DNA of 64,000 bases, taken from positions 248,001 to 312,000 of the forward strand of contig CBDFGE010000005.1 in NCBI GenBank assembly GCA_965247055.1, written 5' to 3'. Positions within the stretch are counted from its first letter, which is position 1. Each line of letters begins with the position of its first letter. A program made the translations under genes and the position numbers. This stretch comes from CBDFGE01 sp965247055. Its GTDB lineage: Bacteria; Chloroflexota; Dehalococcoidia; Lucifugimonadales; JAGWBF01. This document shows positions 1 to 8,417 of the stretch, in pieces. The notes under the pieces are model-generated. The model had not been told where the DNA came from. It saw nothing but the letters and a program-made list of their open reading frames with translations, and did no database searches.

Positions 1-2
1 AA

Positions 3-572
3 ACGGTCACCGTGGTGACCAAGGCCAATATCGTCAAGACCACCGACGGCAAGTTCCTGGACATGGCCAGGAGGGTGGCCAGCAGGTACCCCACCATCCA
101 GTGGCAGGGTTGGTACGTAGATATCATGGCGGCGGCCCTTATCAATCCCGCTCGCCAGAAACAGTTCCAGGTGCTGGTGCTGCCCAATCTGTACGGCGAC
201 ATCCTCACCGACGAGGCGGCCCAGATCCAGGGGGGTGTGGGTACTGCGGGCAGCGCGAACATCGGCAAGAGGTACGGGATGTTCGAGGCCGTCCATGGCA
301 GCGCCCCCCGCATGGTGATGGAGGGCCGAGCCCAGTACGCCGACGCCAGCTCCATGATGCGTGCCGCAGCGATGATGCTGAGTCATATAGGGTTCGAGGC
401 ACAGAGCAATAGGCTGCACGAGGCCCTGGACATCTGCGGGCAGTACGAGAAAAAGGTCGCCATCACCGGCCGCGGTACTGGTTCCACGACAAAGGAGTTC
501 GCCGACTATGTGATGGATACCATCGGTGACCCGAGTCTGGAAGCGCGGTGGGAGGGGTACGTCCACGCCTGA
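3..572 (+). CDS. icd: isocitrate/isopropylmalate dehydrogenase family protein, C-terminal part (partial at window start)
   Basis: The last 189 residues of a beta-decarboxylating dehydrogenase; the 5' end lies outside the window. The diagnostic stretch NLYGDILTDEAAQ (about residue 60 of the visible part) carries the metal-binding aspartates of the family, followed by the adenosine-loop segment FEAVHGSAP. The C-terminal tail, with TGRGTGSTTKEFADYV, looks more like NAD(P)-dependent isocitrate dehydrogenase than LeuB. It would oxidise isocitrate to 2-oxoglutarate in the cytosol. Malate dehydrogenase follows 154 bases downstream on the same strand, a common TCA pairing that supports the isocitrate assignment. 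Cofactor preference cannot be judged because the N-terminal half is missing; homoisocitrate dehydrogenase remains possible. Confidence 0.8.
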   Translation, partial: TVTVVTKANIVKTTDGKFLDMARRVASRYPTIQWQGWYVDIMAAALINPARQKQFQVLVLPNLYGDILTDEAAQIQGGVGTAGSANIGKRYGMFEAVHGSAPRMVMEGRAQYADASSMMRAAAMMLSHIGFEAQSNRLHEALDICGQYEKKVAITGRGTGSTTKEFADYVMDTIGDPSLEARWEGYVHA

Positions 573-726
573 GCATCGCGCTGTGGGCGCGATTCGCCCC
601 GGTTCGTCCGCCGCATTCGTCCGATGTATCCGCCCCCTGGCGGCAGGCGTGCTGGGACCGATTGTCTCAGCGGCGTGGCGCCACCGTGGGCCGCATAAAT
701 CCCGGGATAAGTAGAAGGGGAGTCGC

Positions 727-1671
727 ATGCGCAAAAAGGTGACGGTGGTAGGAGCGGGCAACGTGGGGGCAACCACAGCCCAGCGGATCCACGGGCTCGG
801 CTACGCCGACGTAGTGCTGGTGGACGTGGTAGAAGACCTGCCCCAGGGGAAGGCACTGGACATGCTGGAGTCGGGCCCGGTCCTGGGGTCCGATGCCCGG
901 ATAGTGGGGAGCAACAGTTACGATGAGACGGCCGACTCGGACATGGTGATCGTCACGGCGGGGGTGGCGCGCCGGCCGGGTATGAGCCGTGACGACCTGC
1001 TCTTGACCAACATGAAGATAGTAGGCGGTGTCACCAGGGAGGTCGTGAAGCGCTCCCCCCATTGTGTCATGATCGTGGTGACCAATCCCCTGGACGCCAT
1101 GGTACAGCACGCCTTCGAGGTGAGTGGCTTTCCCAGCCAACGGGTCTTCGGCATGGCGGGCATCCTGGACACATCCCGTTTTCGTACCTTCATCGCCCGG
1201 GAGCTGGACGTATCGGTGGAGGACGTCCATGCATATGTCCTGGGCAGCCATGGCGACGATATGATTCCGCTGGTACGCTACACGACTGTGGGCGGCATAC
1301 CCATCTCCGAGCTTCTACCCCAGGAGGCTATAGACCGGCTCGTCCGGCGAACCCGCCAGGGAGGAGGGGAGATAGTGCAGCTCCTGAAGGCAGGCAGCGC
1401 CTATTATGCCCCTTCCGCCGCCATTACCCAGATGGCCGAAGCGGTGCTCCTGGACAAGAAACGGGTCCTCCCCTGCTGCGCCTACCTGGAGGGCCAGTAC
1501 GGCATCAGGGGCCTCTACGTGGGGGTCCCAGTGAAGCTGGGTGCCGGGGGTGTCGAGCAGATAATCGAGATAAGTCTTACAGACGGCGAGCGGGCCGCGC
1601 TCGGCAAGTCCGCCGACAGCGTACGGGAGTTGGTCGAGATCATGCACAGGTCCGCCGCGACCGGCGGATAA
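727..1671 (+). CDS. mdh: malate dehydrogenase (LDH-like type)
   Basis: 314 residues, the usual length of the LDH-like malate dehydrogenase group. The Rossmann glycine motif GAGNVGA is at 9-15 and Asp33 ends beta-2, indicating NAD. Substrate-binding arginines sit in ARRPGMSRDD (82-90), Asn120 in TNPLD, and the catalytic pair is Asp148 with His175 in GSHGDDM. It interconverts malate and oxaloacetate in the TCA cycle. An AGAAGGGG ribosome-binding site precedes the ATG. The gene follows the isocitrate dehydrogenase on the same strand with a 154-base gap and no obvious terminator. The double arginine RRPG favours malate over lactate. Confidence 0.95.
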   Translation: MRKKVTVVGAGNVGATTAQRIHGLGYADVVLVDVVEDLPQGKALDMLESGPVLGSDARIVGSNSYDETADSDMVIVTAGVARRPGMSRDDLLLTNMKIVGGVTREVVKRSPHCVMIVVTNPLDAMVQHAFEVSGFPSQRVFGMAGILDTSRFRTFIARELDVSVEDVHAYVLGSHGDDMIPLVRYTTVGGIPISELLPQEAIDRLVRRTRQGGGEIVQLLKAGSAYYAPSAAITQMAEAVLLDKKRVLPCCAYLEGQYGIRGLYVGVPVKLGAGGVEQIIEISLTDGERAALGKSADSVRELVEIMHRSAATGG

Positions 1672-1898
1672 TGCTCCGGACAGAGAGGTAGGATTATCGT
1701 GCCCGCAAATGGCTCCTGTGGGTGGATGGTGACTTTGACGAGGAGCCAAGGTACTACTCGTCATGAGGGGGCTTTCCATGTGGAGGGCACTGAAGATTAT
1801 TCTGGCAGTATTTGGCTATCAGAGATAGATAACAATGGAAGAGAAACCTTCCACAACCTGCGAACAGTGTGTACCGCTCCCCCGCTAAGAAGGATTCC

Positions 1899-2498
1899 CT
1901 ACTCTGGCACGCTCTCCCTGGCCCTGGCGAGGGCGAGCTTGAATATCTCGTAGGGCTGGGCGCCGGTGAAAAGCTGGTTGCCGATCAGAAAGGCCGGGAT
2001 GCCCCGTATGCCCAGGCTGACGGCCTCCTGGTATTGGGCCAGCACCGTCTCCCTGTAGTAGCCCGAACTCAGCCGCTGTGAGAGCTCCGGCCAGTCCAGC
2101 CCGCACTTCGAGGCGATCCCCTGGATGACTTCCAGGTCTCCAAGGTCCCTGCCCTCCTCCCAGTAGGCTTTATACGCACCCAAGTGAAAGGAGTCGAACA
2201 GGCCCTGCTCCTGGGCGTATTCCGTGGCCTCAAGGGCGTACATGGTATAGGGCACGAGGGGTGGCCTGCGCATTACGAGGCCCGCCTCATCGGCATAGCT
2301 ACGCAAAGGATCGGACAGATGGTCTCCCGACTCACCGGGCCTGGGCTGCCGGGGGATGCCTTCTCTGGGCGTGTCTGGCCGCAGCAGGAAGGCCTTGCCC
2401 CGCACCGACAGGTCGTACTCTTGCCTTAGCTTATCGACCCTCTCCAGGCCGATGTAGCACCAGGGTCAGATATAGTCGTACCATATCGTCACATCCAT
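1899..2498 (-). CDS. FrnE/DsbA-family thiol oxidoreductase with in-frame TGA at the active site (candidate selenoprotein)
   Basis: Read from ATG at 2498 the protein begins MDVTIWYDYI, then TGA (2468-2466), then PWCYIGLERVDKL, and continues open for 188 more codons: 199 positions in all, a usual length for FrnE. The family has CPWC exactly here, so the product would be UPWC (Sec11, Cys14). The thioredoxin-fold cis-proline follows at about residue 168 in GIRGIPAFLIG. An AGGTGGGA ribosome-binding site precedes the ATG. The only alternative start, GTG at 2405, would remove the first strand and the whole active site. A 6-bp stem begins inside the TGA codon (see regulatory entry). A nonsense mutation or sequencing error is the alternative. 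The family catalyses dithiol-disulfide exchange; no signal peptide is seen, so it is probably cytoplasmic. Confidence 0.7.
2436..2468 (-). promoter_or_regulatory. candidate SECIS-like hairpin overlapping the TGA codon
   Basis: In the transcript, GACCCU (2467-2462, starting in the UGA itself) pairs perfectly with AGGGUC (2441-2436), enclosing 20 bases. A shorter alternative hairpin downstream pairs GGCC (2450-2447) with GGUC (2439-2436) around a UGGAGAG loop. Bacterial SECIS elements lie immediately 3' of, or overlap, the UGA. The apical-loop consensus is too loose to confirm this by eye, so the element is tentative. Confidence 0.35.
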
Positions 2499-2788
2499 CT
2501 TCCCACCTTGGTCCTTCCTTGGCCCGGGGCCCAGCCGTGGCGAGCCTCCACACCGGGCCCGCCCGACCGAAGCCGAGCAGGGGAGACTATGAGGCCATGA
2601 TACCATGTTTTCGCCCTGAGCATCCAGCGGCTCTCTGGCCCACGGTAGTCACCGCGCCAAAATCTCCTGGGTTTTCCTGGGCGCGCAGTTGCGGAACCCG
2701 AAAAGGGTTATATCCTTATCGAGGTGGGTCCGGCGCTGGTCAAATGGGGTTGAAAGGGTAGTGGACCAGGGAGCGTTTTCGGGGATGG

Positions 2789-4402
2789 CTATGGTGGCGC
2801 CCGCAGTCGCTGTACTGCTTCCACACGGATCACGCCGGGATATTCGCCGATTCCACCCTTTGCGGTGAATAGGCCGTTCCTGTCGATGGTCCCCACGGAG
2901 GAATCGGCCAGGCTCCAACGGAAGAACACGTCCGGAAGGAGCACTCGGTTTCTGTCGTAGGCCAGCGCCTGGAATTGCATCCTTTCACCCCGGGTGAGCG
3001 TAGATACGCCCGGAGTCACGTCCACGCTGGCCAGCGAGTCCCGGATGACGAGGGTGGCGCTGACCTCTTTGGTCACCGGCCCCGCCTCGGTTTCCACCGT
3101 CACCACGGCCCGTATAGCGCCCTCGTAGACCCCTGGGAAATCGCGGGCGGTGACGTTTACGAACCGGGACACTTCCCCCACCTCCGGTGGGTTCAGCGAC
3201 CAGCGGATGTCGGCAGTGGGTACACCAGTCAGAGCACCGTCCACGCCCACTATGGATACGCGAGTTGATTCACCTGGAGATAGGACCACCCGTTCGGGGA
3301 AGATCGCGACCCTGGCAAGGCCCGCCGGCTCGGGGCTTGGGAGTAACGCCGATTCCACGATTATCACCGTTCCCCTGGCTGTCAGGAGCCCCTCGGCGCC
3401 TTTAGCACCCATCGATACCAGAATGGCGTCGGAGTATATCCCAGGCACCTCTCCCGCGGCAAACCGGCCGCTGGACGATATCGAGCCGGCGCCGCTGTCC
3501 AGCATCTCCCAGCGGGGCTCCACCGGGGTGATCTGCTGTCCCCGCCGGTCCAGGAGCATGGCGGTATACCGCATCTGCTCCCCGGGCCTGATGCTGATAA
3601 CCTGGGGAAGGACTGTGGCTGAAATCCGGCTACTCGCGCTTCTGGGGTCCAGGACGTGGACATCTACTCCGGTGCTGACGGCCTGGGCAACCCCTGCTTG
3701 AGGGACCAGGGTAACACGGATGGCATCCAGATACTGGCCGGCCGACTTCGAAGCTGTAAACTGCCCATTCTGGGCGATGGTCCCTGGCAGCCCTGGCTCC
3801 AGCACTTCCCACTTGAACTTCATGTTGGGTATGGCCACCCCGTTGGCGTCCACCGCCAGCGCCACCAGCCGGTAAGTACCGCTGGTCTCTACCTCCAGTT
3901 TCTCGGGGAAAACGCGGACCCTGGTGGGCGGAAGCCGGACATCGAACTCGGCGACCGTGACGCTGGCCGTTCCCTGGACAAGGCCAGGTCCCATTCCGGC
4001 GGGCGGCTGTGCCGTCACGACCAGGGCGTCCTTGAAGGTGCCTTTGGTGAATCCTGCGCGAAGGACGCCGCTGGAAGTGATGCTGCCCACCTCCGGGTCC
4101 ACTCCCTGCCAGTTGAAGCTGACGCCCTTTATCTGTCTACCTTCCTGGTCGAAGGCTACGGCAGACATCCCTATAGTCTCCCCCGATGAAAGGATGACGT
4201 GCCGGGGGACCGGCTGCACCCGGGTCAGCCTGGGGGTGCCTCTTTCCACGATGATGAGGTCTGCTGTAGCGGTCGCCGTTATCGATGGGCCTGCCGCTCC
4301 GGCTCCCGGCTCGTCAGTTGAGCGGCAGCCGGCCCAGGCCCCGATACTCAGGAGAACGACGATGGCCAGCAAGAGATGCGACGGATACAGCTTTGTGGAC
4401 AA
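2789..4402 (-). CDS. lipoprotein with five tandem bacterial Ig-like (BIG2-type) domains
   Basis: 537 residues from a TTG start. An N-terminal hydrophobic segment ends in a lipobox-like GAWAGC, predicting lipidation at about Cys25 and display on the outer face of the membrane. The rest consists of about five repeats of roughly 85-90 residues, each with a Ig-like pattern: a V-x-V/I-x-P opening, a G-E/T-x-x-(R/Q) turn, W in the core (NWQ, KWEV, RWEM, RWSL, RWSL) and a closing segment such as VGTIDRNGLFTAKG. BIG2 domains usually mediate adhesion or surface structure. No partner is evident; the next gene upstream is a multi-spanning membrane protein on the same strand. No Shine-Dalgarno is visible at the TTG, so the exact start is uncertain. 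Confidence 0.75.
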   Translation of the reverse strand: MSTKLYPSHLLLAIVVLLSIGAWAGCRSTDEPGAGAAGPSITATATADLIIVERGTPRLTRVQPVPRHVILSSGETIGMSAVAFDQEGRQIKGVSFNWQGVDPEVGSITSSGVLRAGFTKGTFKDALVVTAQPPAGMGPGLVQGTASVTVAEFDVRLPPTRVRVFPEKLEVETSGTYRLVALAVDANGVAIPNMKFKWEVLEPGLPGTIAQNGQFTASKSAGQYLDAIRVTLVPQAGVAQAVSTGVDVHVLDPRSASSRISATVLPQVISIRPGEQMRYTAMLLDRRGQQITPVEPRWEMLDSGAGSISSSGRFAAGEVPGIYSDAILVSMGAKGAEGLLTARGTVIIVESALLPSPEPAGLARVAIFPERVVLSPGESTRVSIVGVDGALTGVPTADIRWSLNPPEVGEVSRFVNVTARDFPGVYEGAIRAVVTVETEAGPVTKEVSATLVIRDSLASVDVTPGVSTLTRGERMQFQALAYDRNRVLLPDVFFRWSLADSSVGTIDRNGLFTAKGGIGEYPGVIRVEAVQRLRAPP

Positions 4403-4570
4403 TTACATCGAACGCGGCCTTACGCAGACCGCATCCCCCGGAAGAGCAGAATCATTGGCGGCAGAAATCCAACCCATCCAGTCTATCTCTGGGCGTCCCT
4501 AAAGGCAAGCCTATGGCCCGGGTATCGCGAGGATTTTTCACCGTGGCGGGACGGCTGGCGGCCTGTGAGA

Positions 4571-6364
4571 CTATGGGACCACCCGAAACACTGCCAGCTC
4601 TCCCCACTGGGCTCGCTTCTCGAACAGCTCTGGCCGAGATTCGATCTCTTCCCAAAACACGTCCGTGGCTTCCCCTCGAAAGTCTGAAACCCGCTTGACC
4701 ATCACGTATCCGGTGTCCAGGTCCGACATCAGGGTGTGTGCCCTCTGGATATCGACGTTGCCGGTCCAGCCCATGATCCGGAGCTCTCGGACCTGACCCA
4801 CGTTGGGTGCGCCTTCGTCGTGCCATCCGTCGATCAGGCGCTGGTCGGCCAGGAACGGGATTAGGAATGCGTGCCAGTTCCACAGCCCCATGGCGTAGAC
4901 CCGGCTCCCGGGGCCGTCTTCCGGCAGGGGGTTGTCGCGAAGCCAGAGCAACGCGTCGTTCACGGGTTCCTCGACCTTGTAGGGCTCCATGAGCCCCCTC
5001 GCGTCCCATGCGTGAAGGGCGGGGAACGTCAGCACGGCGCCGAGAACGGCGGCCACCAGCACGTACCAGAGCCGGCGGGTAAGTCCGGGGCGCAGCCGTG
5101 CACTCAGTCCGGGCCAGAGGTCTCTCAGAAGGCCGATAGTCCGGTCCACCAGGGCCGCCGCCATGAGCGCCAAAAAGGGCGCGATATAGAGGTGAAAACG
5201 GGCAACGTCCAGGCCGGAGAAGGGATACAGCCGGATCAAGGGGTTAAGATTAGCCCCCATGCTGAACCACGCCAGGACCAGCAGCACCAGGGCCATGCCC
5301 GCCAGGCGTCGGCGCTCCGTCAGGGCGAAGGCCGTGCCCCCGGTGGCGAGGACCAGTAACGTAGTACCCAGGTACGAAGGATAAACGTAGCTGCCGATGA
5401 GGCTTGAGTCGACTATATTGTTCCGGTAGCCGCTGAGGTCGGGCAGCCAGAGGCCGGCGACCTCTCGACGGAAGCCCACGTCCAAGACGTGGACGGTAAA
5501 GGCAATGCTCCAGGGGGCAGCCACCAGCACGGCGACCAAAGCGAACAGCGCTGAGTAGACCACTACCTTACGCCTCGAATAAACGTCGGACCCTGCATGG
5601 TACCCGAACCATCCAACCAGGCCGATACCCATTGCGAGACCGGTCATGTGGTGGGTGAGGATGCTGGCGGCCATGCAGCCACCGCCCCATGCCGCGGGCT
5701 TCCAGCATCCGCTTCTCACCGACCGTTCGAGCAGCATTATCGCCAGGAGCCCGAGGGGAAGCGCCATCACCGATGTGGACCAGCCCCACAGGAAGATGGC
5801 GTTGAGGACCGGGTAGGCCAGTGCCGCCATCACCCCGGCCAGCGCCGCCGCCCACCGGCGGAGGCCCATCTCCGCTGCAAGCCAGTAGGTGGTGGTGGCC
5901 AGGCCGCCGTACGCCATGATCAGAACGGCTGAATACACATCGACCAGGCCCGCCCCGGTAATGGCGCTCAGGGTGCCTATCAGTCCGTAACCCAGTGGGG
6001 GGTAGGCCACCAGGTAAGGGAAGCCCCCATACCAGTAGGGGTCCTGGAAGGGGTTGGCCAGGCTGCCCGATGCCGCCAGCTTGGTGACCCAGCTAAGATG
6101 GAGAAAGGTGGCGGTGTCCACGCCAGGGGGGTAATCGCCGCTCAGGATGGGCCAGAAAATCACAGCACCCAGGATGGAGAATGCGGCAAAGATCAGGAAA
6201 TCCCGGTAAATAGGGATCGCCCTCGGGCGTTGGGCGAGGCCCGTCAGCGGAAGCCGCGACGCACGATTCAGGAGCGGGCCGGCCCTGGCGGCGAGTCTGT
6301 CCAGCATGGGGGTTCTATCTTGGGGGGCAGGTGCCTGGCTGTTCCTGGCAGCCGGGCCCGCCAT
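4571..6364 (-). CDS. multi-spanning membrane protein, PTPS-related (GT-C-like) family
   Basis: About 597 residues with ten or more hydrophobic segments. The N-terminal luminal-loop signature GVDTATFLHLSW followed by PYWYGGFPYLVAYPPLGY is typical of the 6-pyruvoyl-tetrahydropterin-synthase-related membrane family, whose topology resembles GT-C glycosyltransferases. Despite the name it is not a pterin synthase; a role in transferring sugars from polyprenyl-phosphate donors is suspected for the family but not shown here. The hydrophilic C-terminus (from about residue 460) resembles the soluble tail of such enzymes. The first 45 residues are polar and low-complexity, so a start at Met20 (6307) is possible. 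The Ig-like lipoprotein lies downstream on the same strand. Confidence 0.65.
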   Translation of the reverse strand: MAGPAARNSQAPAPQDRTPMLDRLAARAGPLLNRASRLPLTGLAQRPRAIPIYRDFLIFAAFSILGAVIFWPILSGDYPPGVDTATFLHLSWVTKLAASGSLANPFQDPYWYGGFPYLVAYPPLGYGLIGTLSAITGAGLVDVYSAVLIMAYGGLATTTYWLAAEMGLRRWAAALAGVMAALAYPVLNAIFLWGWSTSVMALPLGLLAIMLLERSVRSGCWKPAAWGGGCMAASILTHHMTGLAMGIGLVGWFGYHAGSDVYSRRKVVVYSALFALVAVLVAAPWSIAFTVHVLDVGFRREVAGLWLPDLSGYRNNIVDSSLIGSYVYPSYLGTTLLVLATGGTAFALTERRRLAGMALVLLVLAWFSMGANLNPLIRLYPFSGLDVARFHLYIAPFLALMAAALVDRTIGLLRDLWPGLSARLRPGLTRRLWYVLVAAVLGAVLTFPALHAWDARGLMEPYKVEEPVNDALLWLRDNPLPEDGPGSRVYAMGLWNWHAFLIPFLADQRLIDGWHDEGAPNVGQVRELRIMGWTGNVDIQRAHTLMSDLDTGYVMVKRVSDFRGEATDVFWEEIESRPELFEKRAQWGELAVFRVVP

Positions 6365-6497
6365 GGAGTTTCATAGCCCCGGGCCCGTTGAAATGTCTGT
6401 GGAAGTCACCTTAATGCTCTTTGTTGATATGCTCAGTTTGGGATAGCCTCGAACAGAGGCCCAGTCATGTAGCTTCCTCTAAGATCCAGAACTTGTC

Positions 6498-6888
6498 TTA
6501 CGAGGGGAGGATATCCAGGTTCTCAACACGCTCGAAGTCCCGGTCTGTAGTCAGGACGGTTAGGCTACGGTAGATTGCAGTTGAAGCGATGAGAAGATCG
6601 ATGTCGCCAATGACCTGACCAATACGGCTGAGCCTTGCTCGCTCTTGGCCGAAGACCCGGCTGATCTCTTTGTCAAGATCGAGAACGGTCACCGTACTGA
6701 GGAAGTCTTCTAGGCCCCGCTCATTTCCTTCCGGGTTATTTGATCGGAATACCCCCTTCGTACAGCTCTGCCAGTGACACGACGCTTACCGCCAAGCCTT
6801 CGGTCCGCATCGAGCGGAGCCGTCGTACTATCTGACCGTTGCCTCGGAGGTACTCGATAATCCAGGTTGTATCGACCAGATATGTCAT
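6498..6888 (-). pseudogene. VapC-like PIN-domain toxin, frameshifted
   Basis: Two frames together make a complete PIN domain. From ATG 6888: MTYLVDTTWIIEYLRG, through VVSLAELYEG, then premature termination; the continuation in the next frame reads VFRSNNPEGNERGLEDFL and then IGDIDLLIASTAI and VLTTDRDFERV to 6498. The break is at a run of five G (minus strand of 6751-6755); four would restore one frame. PIN acidic residues are present: D in LVDTTW, E in LAELYEG, D in IGDIDLLIA and D in TTDRDF. VapC proteins are RNA-cleaving toxins. The ATG overlaps the stop of the upstream coiled-coil gene (ATGA), implying coupled translation. A homopolymer sequencing error is a real alternative to inactivation. 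No classical VapB-type antitoxin is visible. Confidence 0.7.
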
Positions 6889-7547
6889 ACATTGACTTCA
6901 GGAGAAGACCTTTTTCGGCTGGCATAGAGGTCCTTGAGGTAGGCGTCGAAATCTAAGGTACCCTTCCAACTTCCGGCCGCTCTGTCAAAAGCATCTTTGG
7001 CCTCTTCCGACATGCCACTTTCACGGGCGGCCGCAATCTTGTCCATCAACTCTGTAAGTATGGGGGAATCGTCAGCAGCAAGTGTCTCTTCATCGATGCC
7101 CAGTATGTCGTTGACCTGGGCGATGCGCTGTCGTTGCTCCTCACCTAACTCCTTCCAATCCGTCAGGTCTTCGCCCAACTGGGCGGCGGATATTTTGGAA
7201 ATGTCGGCCCAAAGACCTTTCTGATCGAGCTGTTTTTGATGCCGTTTGGCCCGTAACAACCGACCAACAGCTCGGACCTGGCGCGAGGCGTCGGAGGCCT
7301 CACGTTCGACGTCGTTTATCTGCATCCGCAAGGTCTCCATCTTCTGGGCAGCGATGCGATCGTCAACACGCGTCCCCTTCCCGCGGACCGCATCATTAAA
7401 GATTTTGGTCTTTTGCGCCTCCATCTGACGAAGCTGCTTGGCAAGGGACTGCTGAGAGAGTTCCAACCGAGTTGTTTCCTTCTTCAGATCGTCTTCTTTC
7501 AGATCGTTTAAGGTCTTCGTCCGTCCGAATATAGACCGTAACACCAT
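6885..7547 (-). CDS. uncharacterised coiled-coil protein upstream of vapC
   Basis: 220 residues from the ATG at 7547, chosen because GGAGAG lies just upstream. An upstream GTG/ATG extension to 7580 (adding 11 residues) lacks support. The sequence opens MVLRSIFGRTKTLNDL and is almost wholly helical, with long charged heptad-like stretches (about residues 15-110) and an acidic C-terminal third ending in YLKDLYASRKRSS. No enzyme motif or membrane segment is seen. Its stop overlaps the start of the PIN-domain gene by four bases, so the two are probably co-translated. That arrangement suggests a partner role, but it does not look like a known VapB antitoxin family; I do not assign a function. A basic start, long coiled coil and acidic tail superficially recall ESCRT-III/PspA proteins, without a convincing motif. 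Confidence 0.65.
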   Translation of the reverse strand: MVLRSIFGRTKTLNDLKEDDLKKETTRLELSQQSLAKQLRQMEAQKTKIFNDAVRGKGTRVDDRIAAQKMETLRMQINDVEREASDASRQVRAVGRLLRAKRHQKQLDQKGLWADISKISAAQLGEDLTDWKELGEEQRQRIAQVNDILGIDEETLAADDSPILTELMDKIAAARESGMSEEAKDAFDRAAGSWKGTLDFDAYLKDLYASRKRSSPEVNV

Positions 7548-7601
7548 CACTCTCCATTTCCTAGCTCGCTGCTCTGACACTGACTTAAAGGCCGGAGCAC
7601 G

Positions 7602-8267
7602 TCACGATATGATTCCGGTCTCGGCGAGGACTCCATAGCGCCCGGCCTCAAGCACCCGCGCCTCGAGGACCTCCCGCTGTAGATGGTGGGTAGTGACCAG
7701 GGGCACCCACCCCGCGTCCCCCTCGTAACGGGCAATCAGAAGCCTGCTGGGGTCCTCAAACGTCTTGGTAAGCCCTCTGACCGGGATCTCCACCACCCAG
7801 GGGCGGCGCAGGTCGAGCTCTGTCCGGCTGCCCTGAATGTCGTAGCCATTCAGGTCGAATGCCTTCCTGAGCTCCAGGCGTCCGCGGGGGCTCGGGGCGT
7901 CGCCTATCGCGATCGGCTGGTAAACGAGCTGTATCGTGCTGACGATCGAGCCGGCATCGCTGGTTATACGGACGCCGTCGGGCGACTGGAACTGCGTGCT
8001 TGGCACCGGCGGGAACCTGGGGATGTTCATCGCCTGGGGCAGGACTACCCAAGAAGTCGCACCGGGGAGGGTAACCGGCTGGATGCCCGAGGAGATAATC
8101 CTAGGAACGGGAGCCTCTGGGCCTGGCGGTGGTGTCGGCCAGGGGGTGTCTGCCGAGAGCGGGCCGGTGCTGGCGAGCAGCAACAACACGGCGGACAGTG
8201 CGGCCGCGGTTAGTGCGAACGCTGTACTCCTGGTCCAGCGCCGGGTTATGGGTCTTTCACCCGGCAT
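7602..8267 (-). CDS. secreted hypothetical protein
   Basis: 221 residues. The N-terminus has basic residues, a hydrophobic core (about 14-35, FALTAAALSAVLLLLAS) and a likely signal-peptidase site near LSADTP. A proline-rich stretch follows (TPWPTPPPGPEAPVP), then a beta-rich region with strands such as TSWVVLPQA and PWVVEIPVRGL. The mature part ends in LEARVLEAGRYGVLAE, a pattern seen at the end of beta-sandwich surface domains. No catalytic motif is recognised. A TTGACC-18-TATACT promoter lies directly upstream (8321-8350), so it is probably its own transcription unit, divergent from the DUF4012 gene. Confidence 0.6.
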   Translation of the reverse strand: MPGERPITRRWTRSTAFALTAAALSAVLLLLASTGPLSADTPWPTPPPGPEAPVPRIISSGIQPVTLPGATSWVVLPQAMNIPRFPPVPSTQFQSPDGVRITSDAGSIVSTIQLVYQPIAIGDAPSPRGRLELRKAFDLNGYDIQGSRTELDLRRPWVVEIPVRGLTKTFEDPSRLLIARYEGDAGWVPLVTTHHLQREVLEARVLEAGRYGVLAETGIIS

Positions 8268-8320
8268 CAGATGCCCTGTCTGCCACGAAGGAGGCTTTCA
8301 TGTTGTGAGTGCACTGGGAT

Positions 8321-8350
8321 AGTATATAGAGAAGGTCTTTAGAAGGTCAA
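8321..8350 (-). promoter_or_regulatory. sigma70-type promoter for the secreted protein gene
   Basis: On the minus strand, -35 TTGACC (8350-8345), an 18-base spacer and -10 TATACT (8326-8321). The coding start is at 8267, giving a leader of about 45 bases. Confidence 0.6.
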
Positions 8351-8417
8351 TGTCGGGGGTGCGTGCCGATCTGTCGAGAAATGATCGGTTGGCATCCCTG
8401 CTGAGATAAATACAGGG

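Noticed and set aside
667..1251. 194-residue minus-strand frame inside mdh
   Set aside because: Shadow of a clearly real gene.
1699..1953. 84-residue plus-strand frame after mdh
   Set aside because: Low complexity, no recognisable domain, and it runs into the antisense of the FrnE gene.
1899..2405. Shorter reading of the FrnE gene from GTG 2405
   Set aside because: It would delete the first beta strand and the CxxC active site; the upstream ATG with ribosome-binding site and FrnE-like sequence fits better.
6498..6888. Programmed frameshifting as explanation of the broken vapC
   Set aside because: A G5 run alone is weak evidence; no slippery heptamer with downstream pseudoknot was recognised, so decay or read error is simpler.
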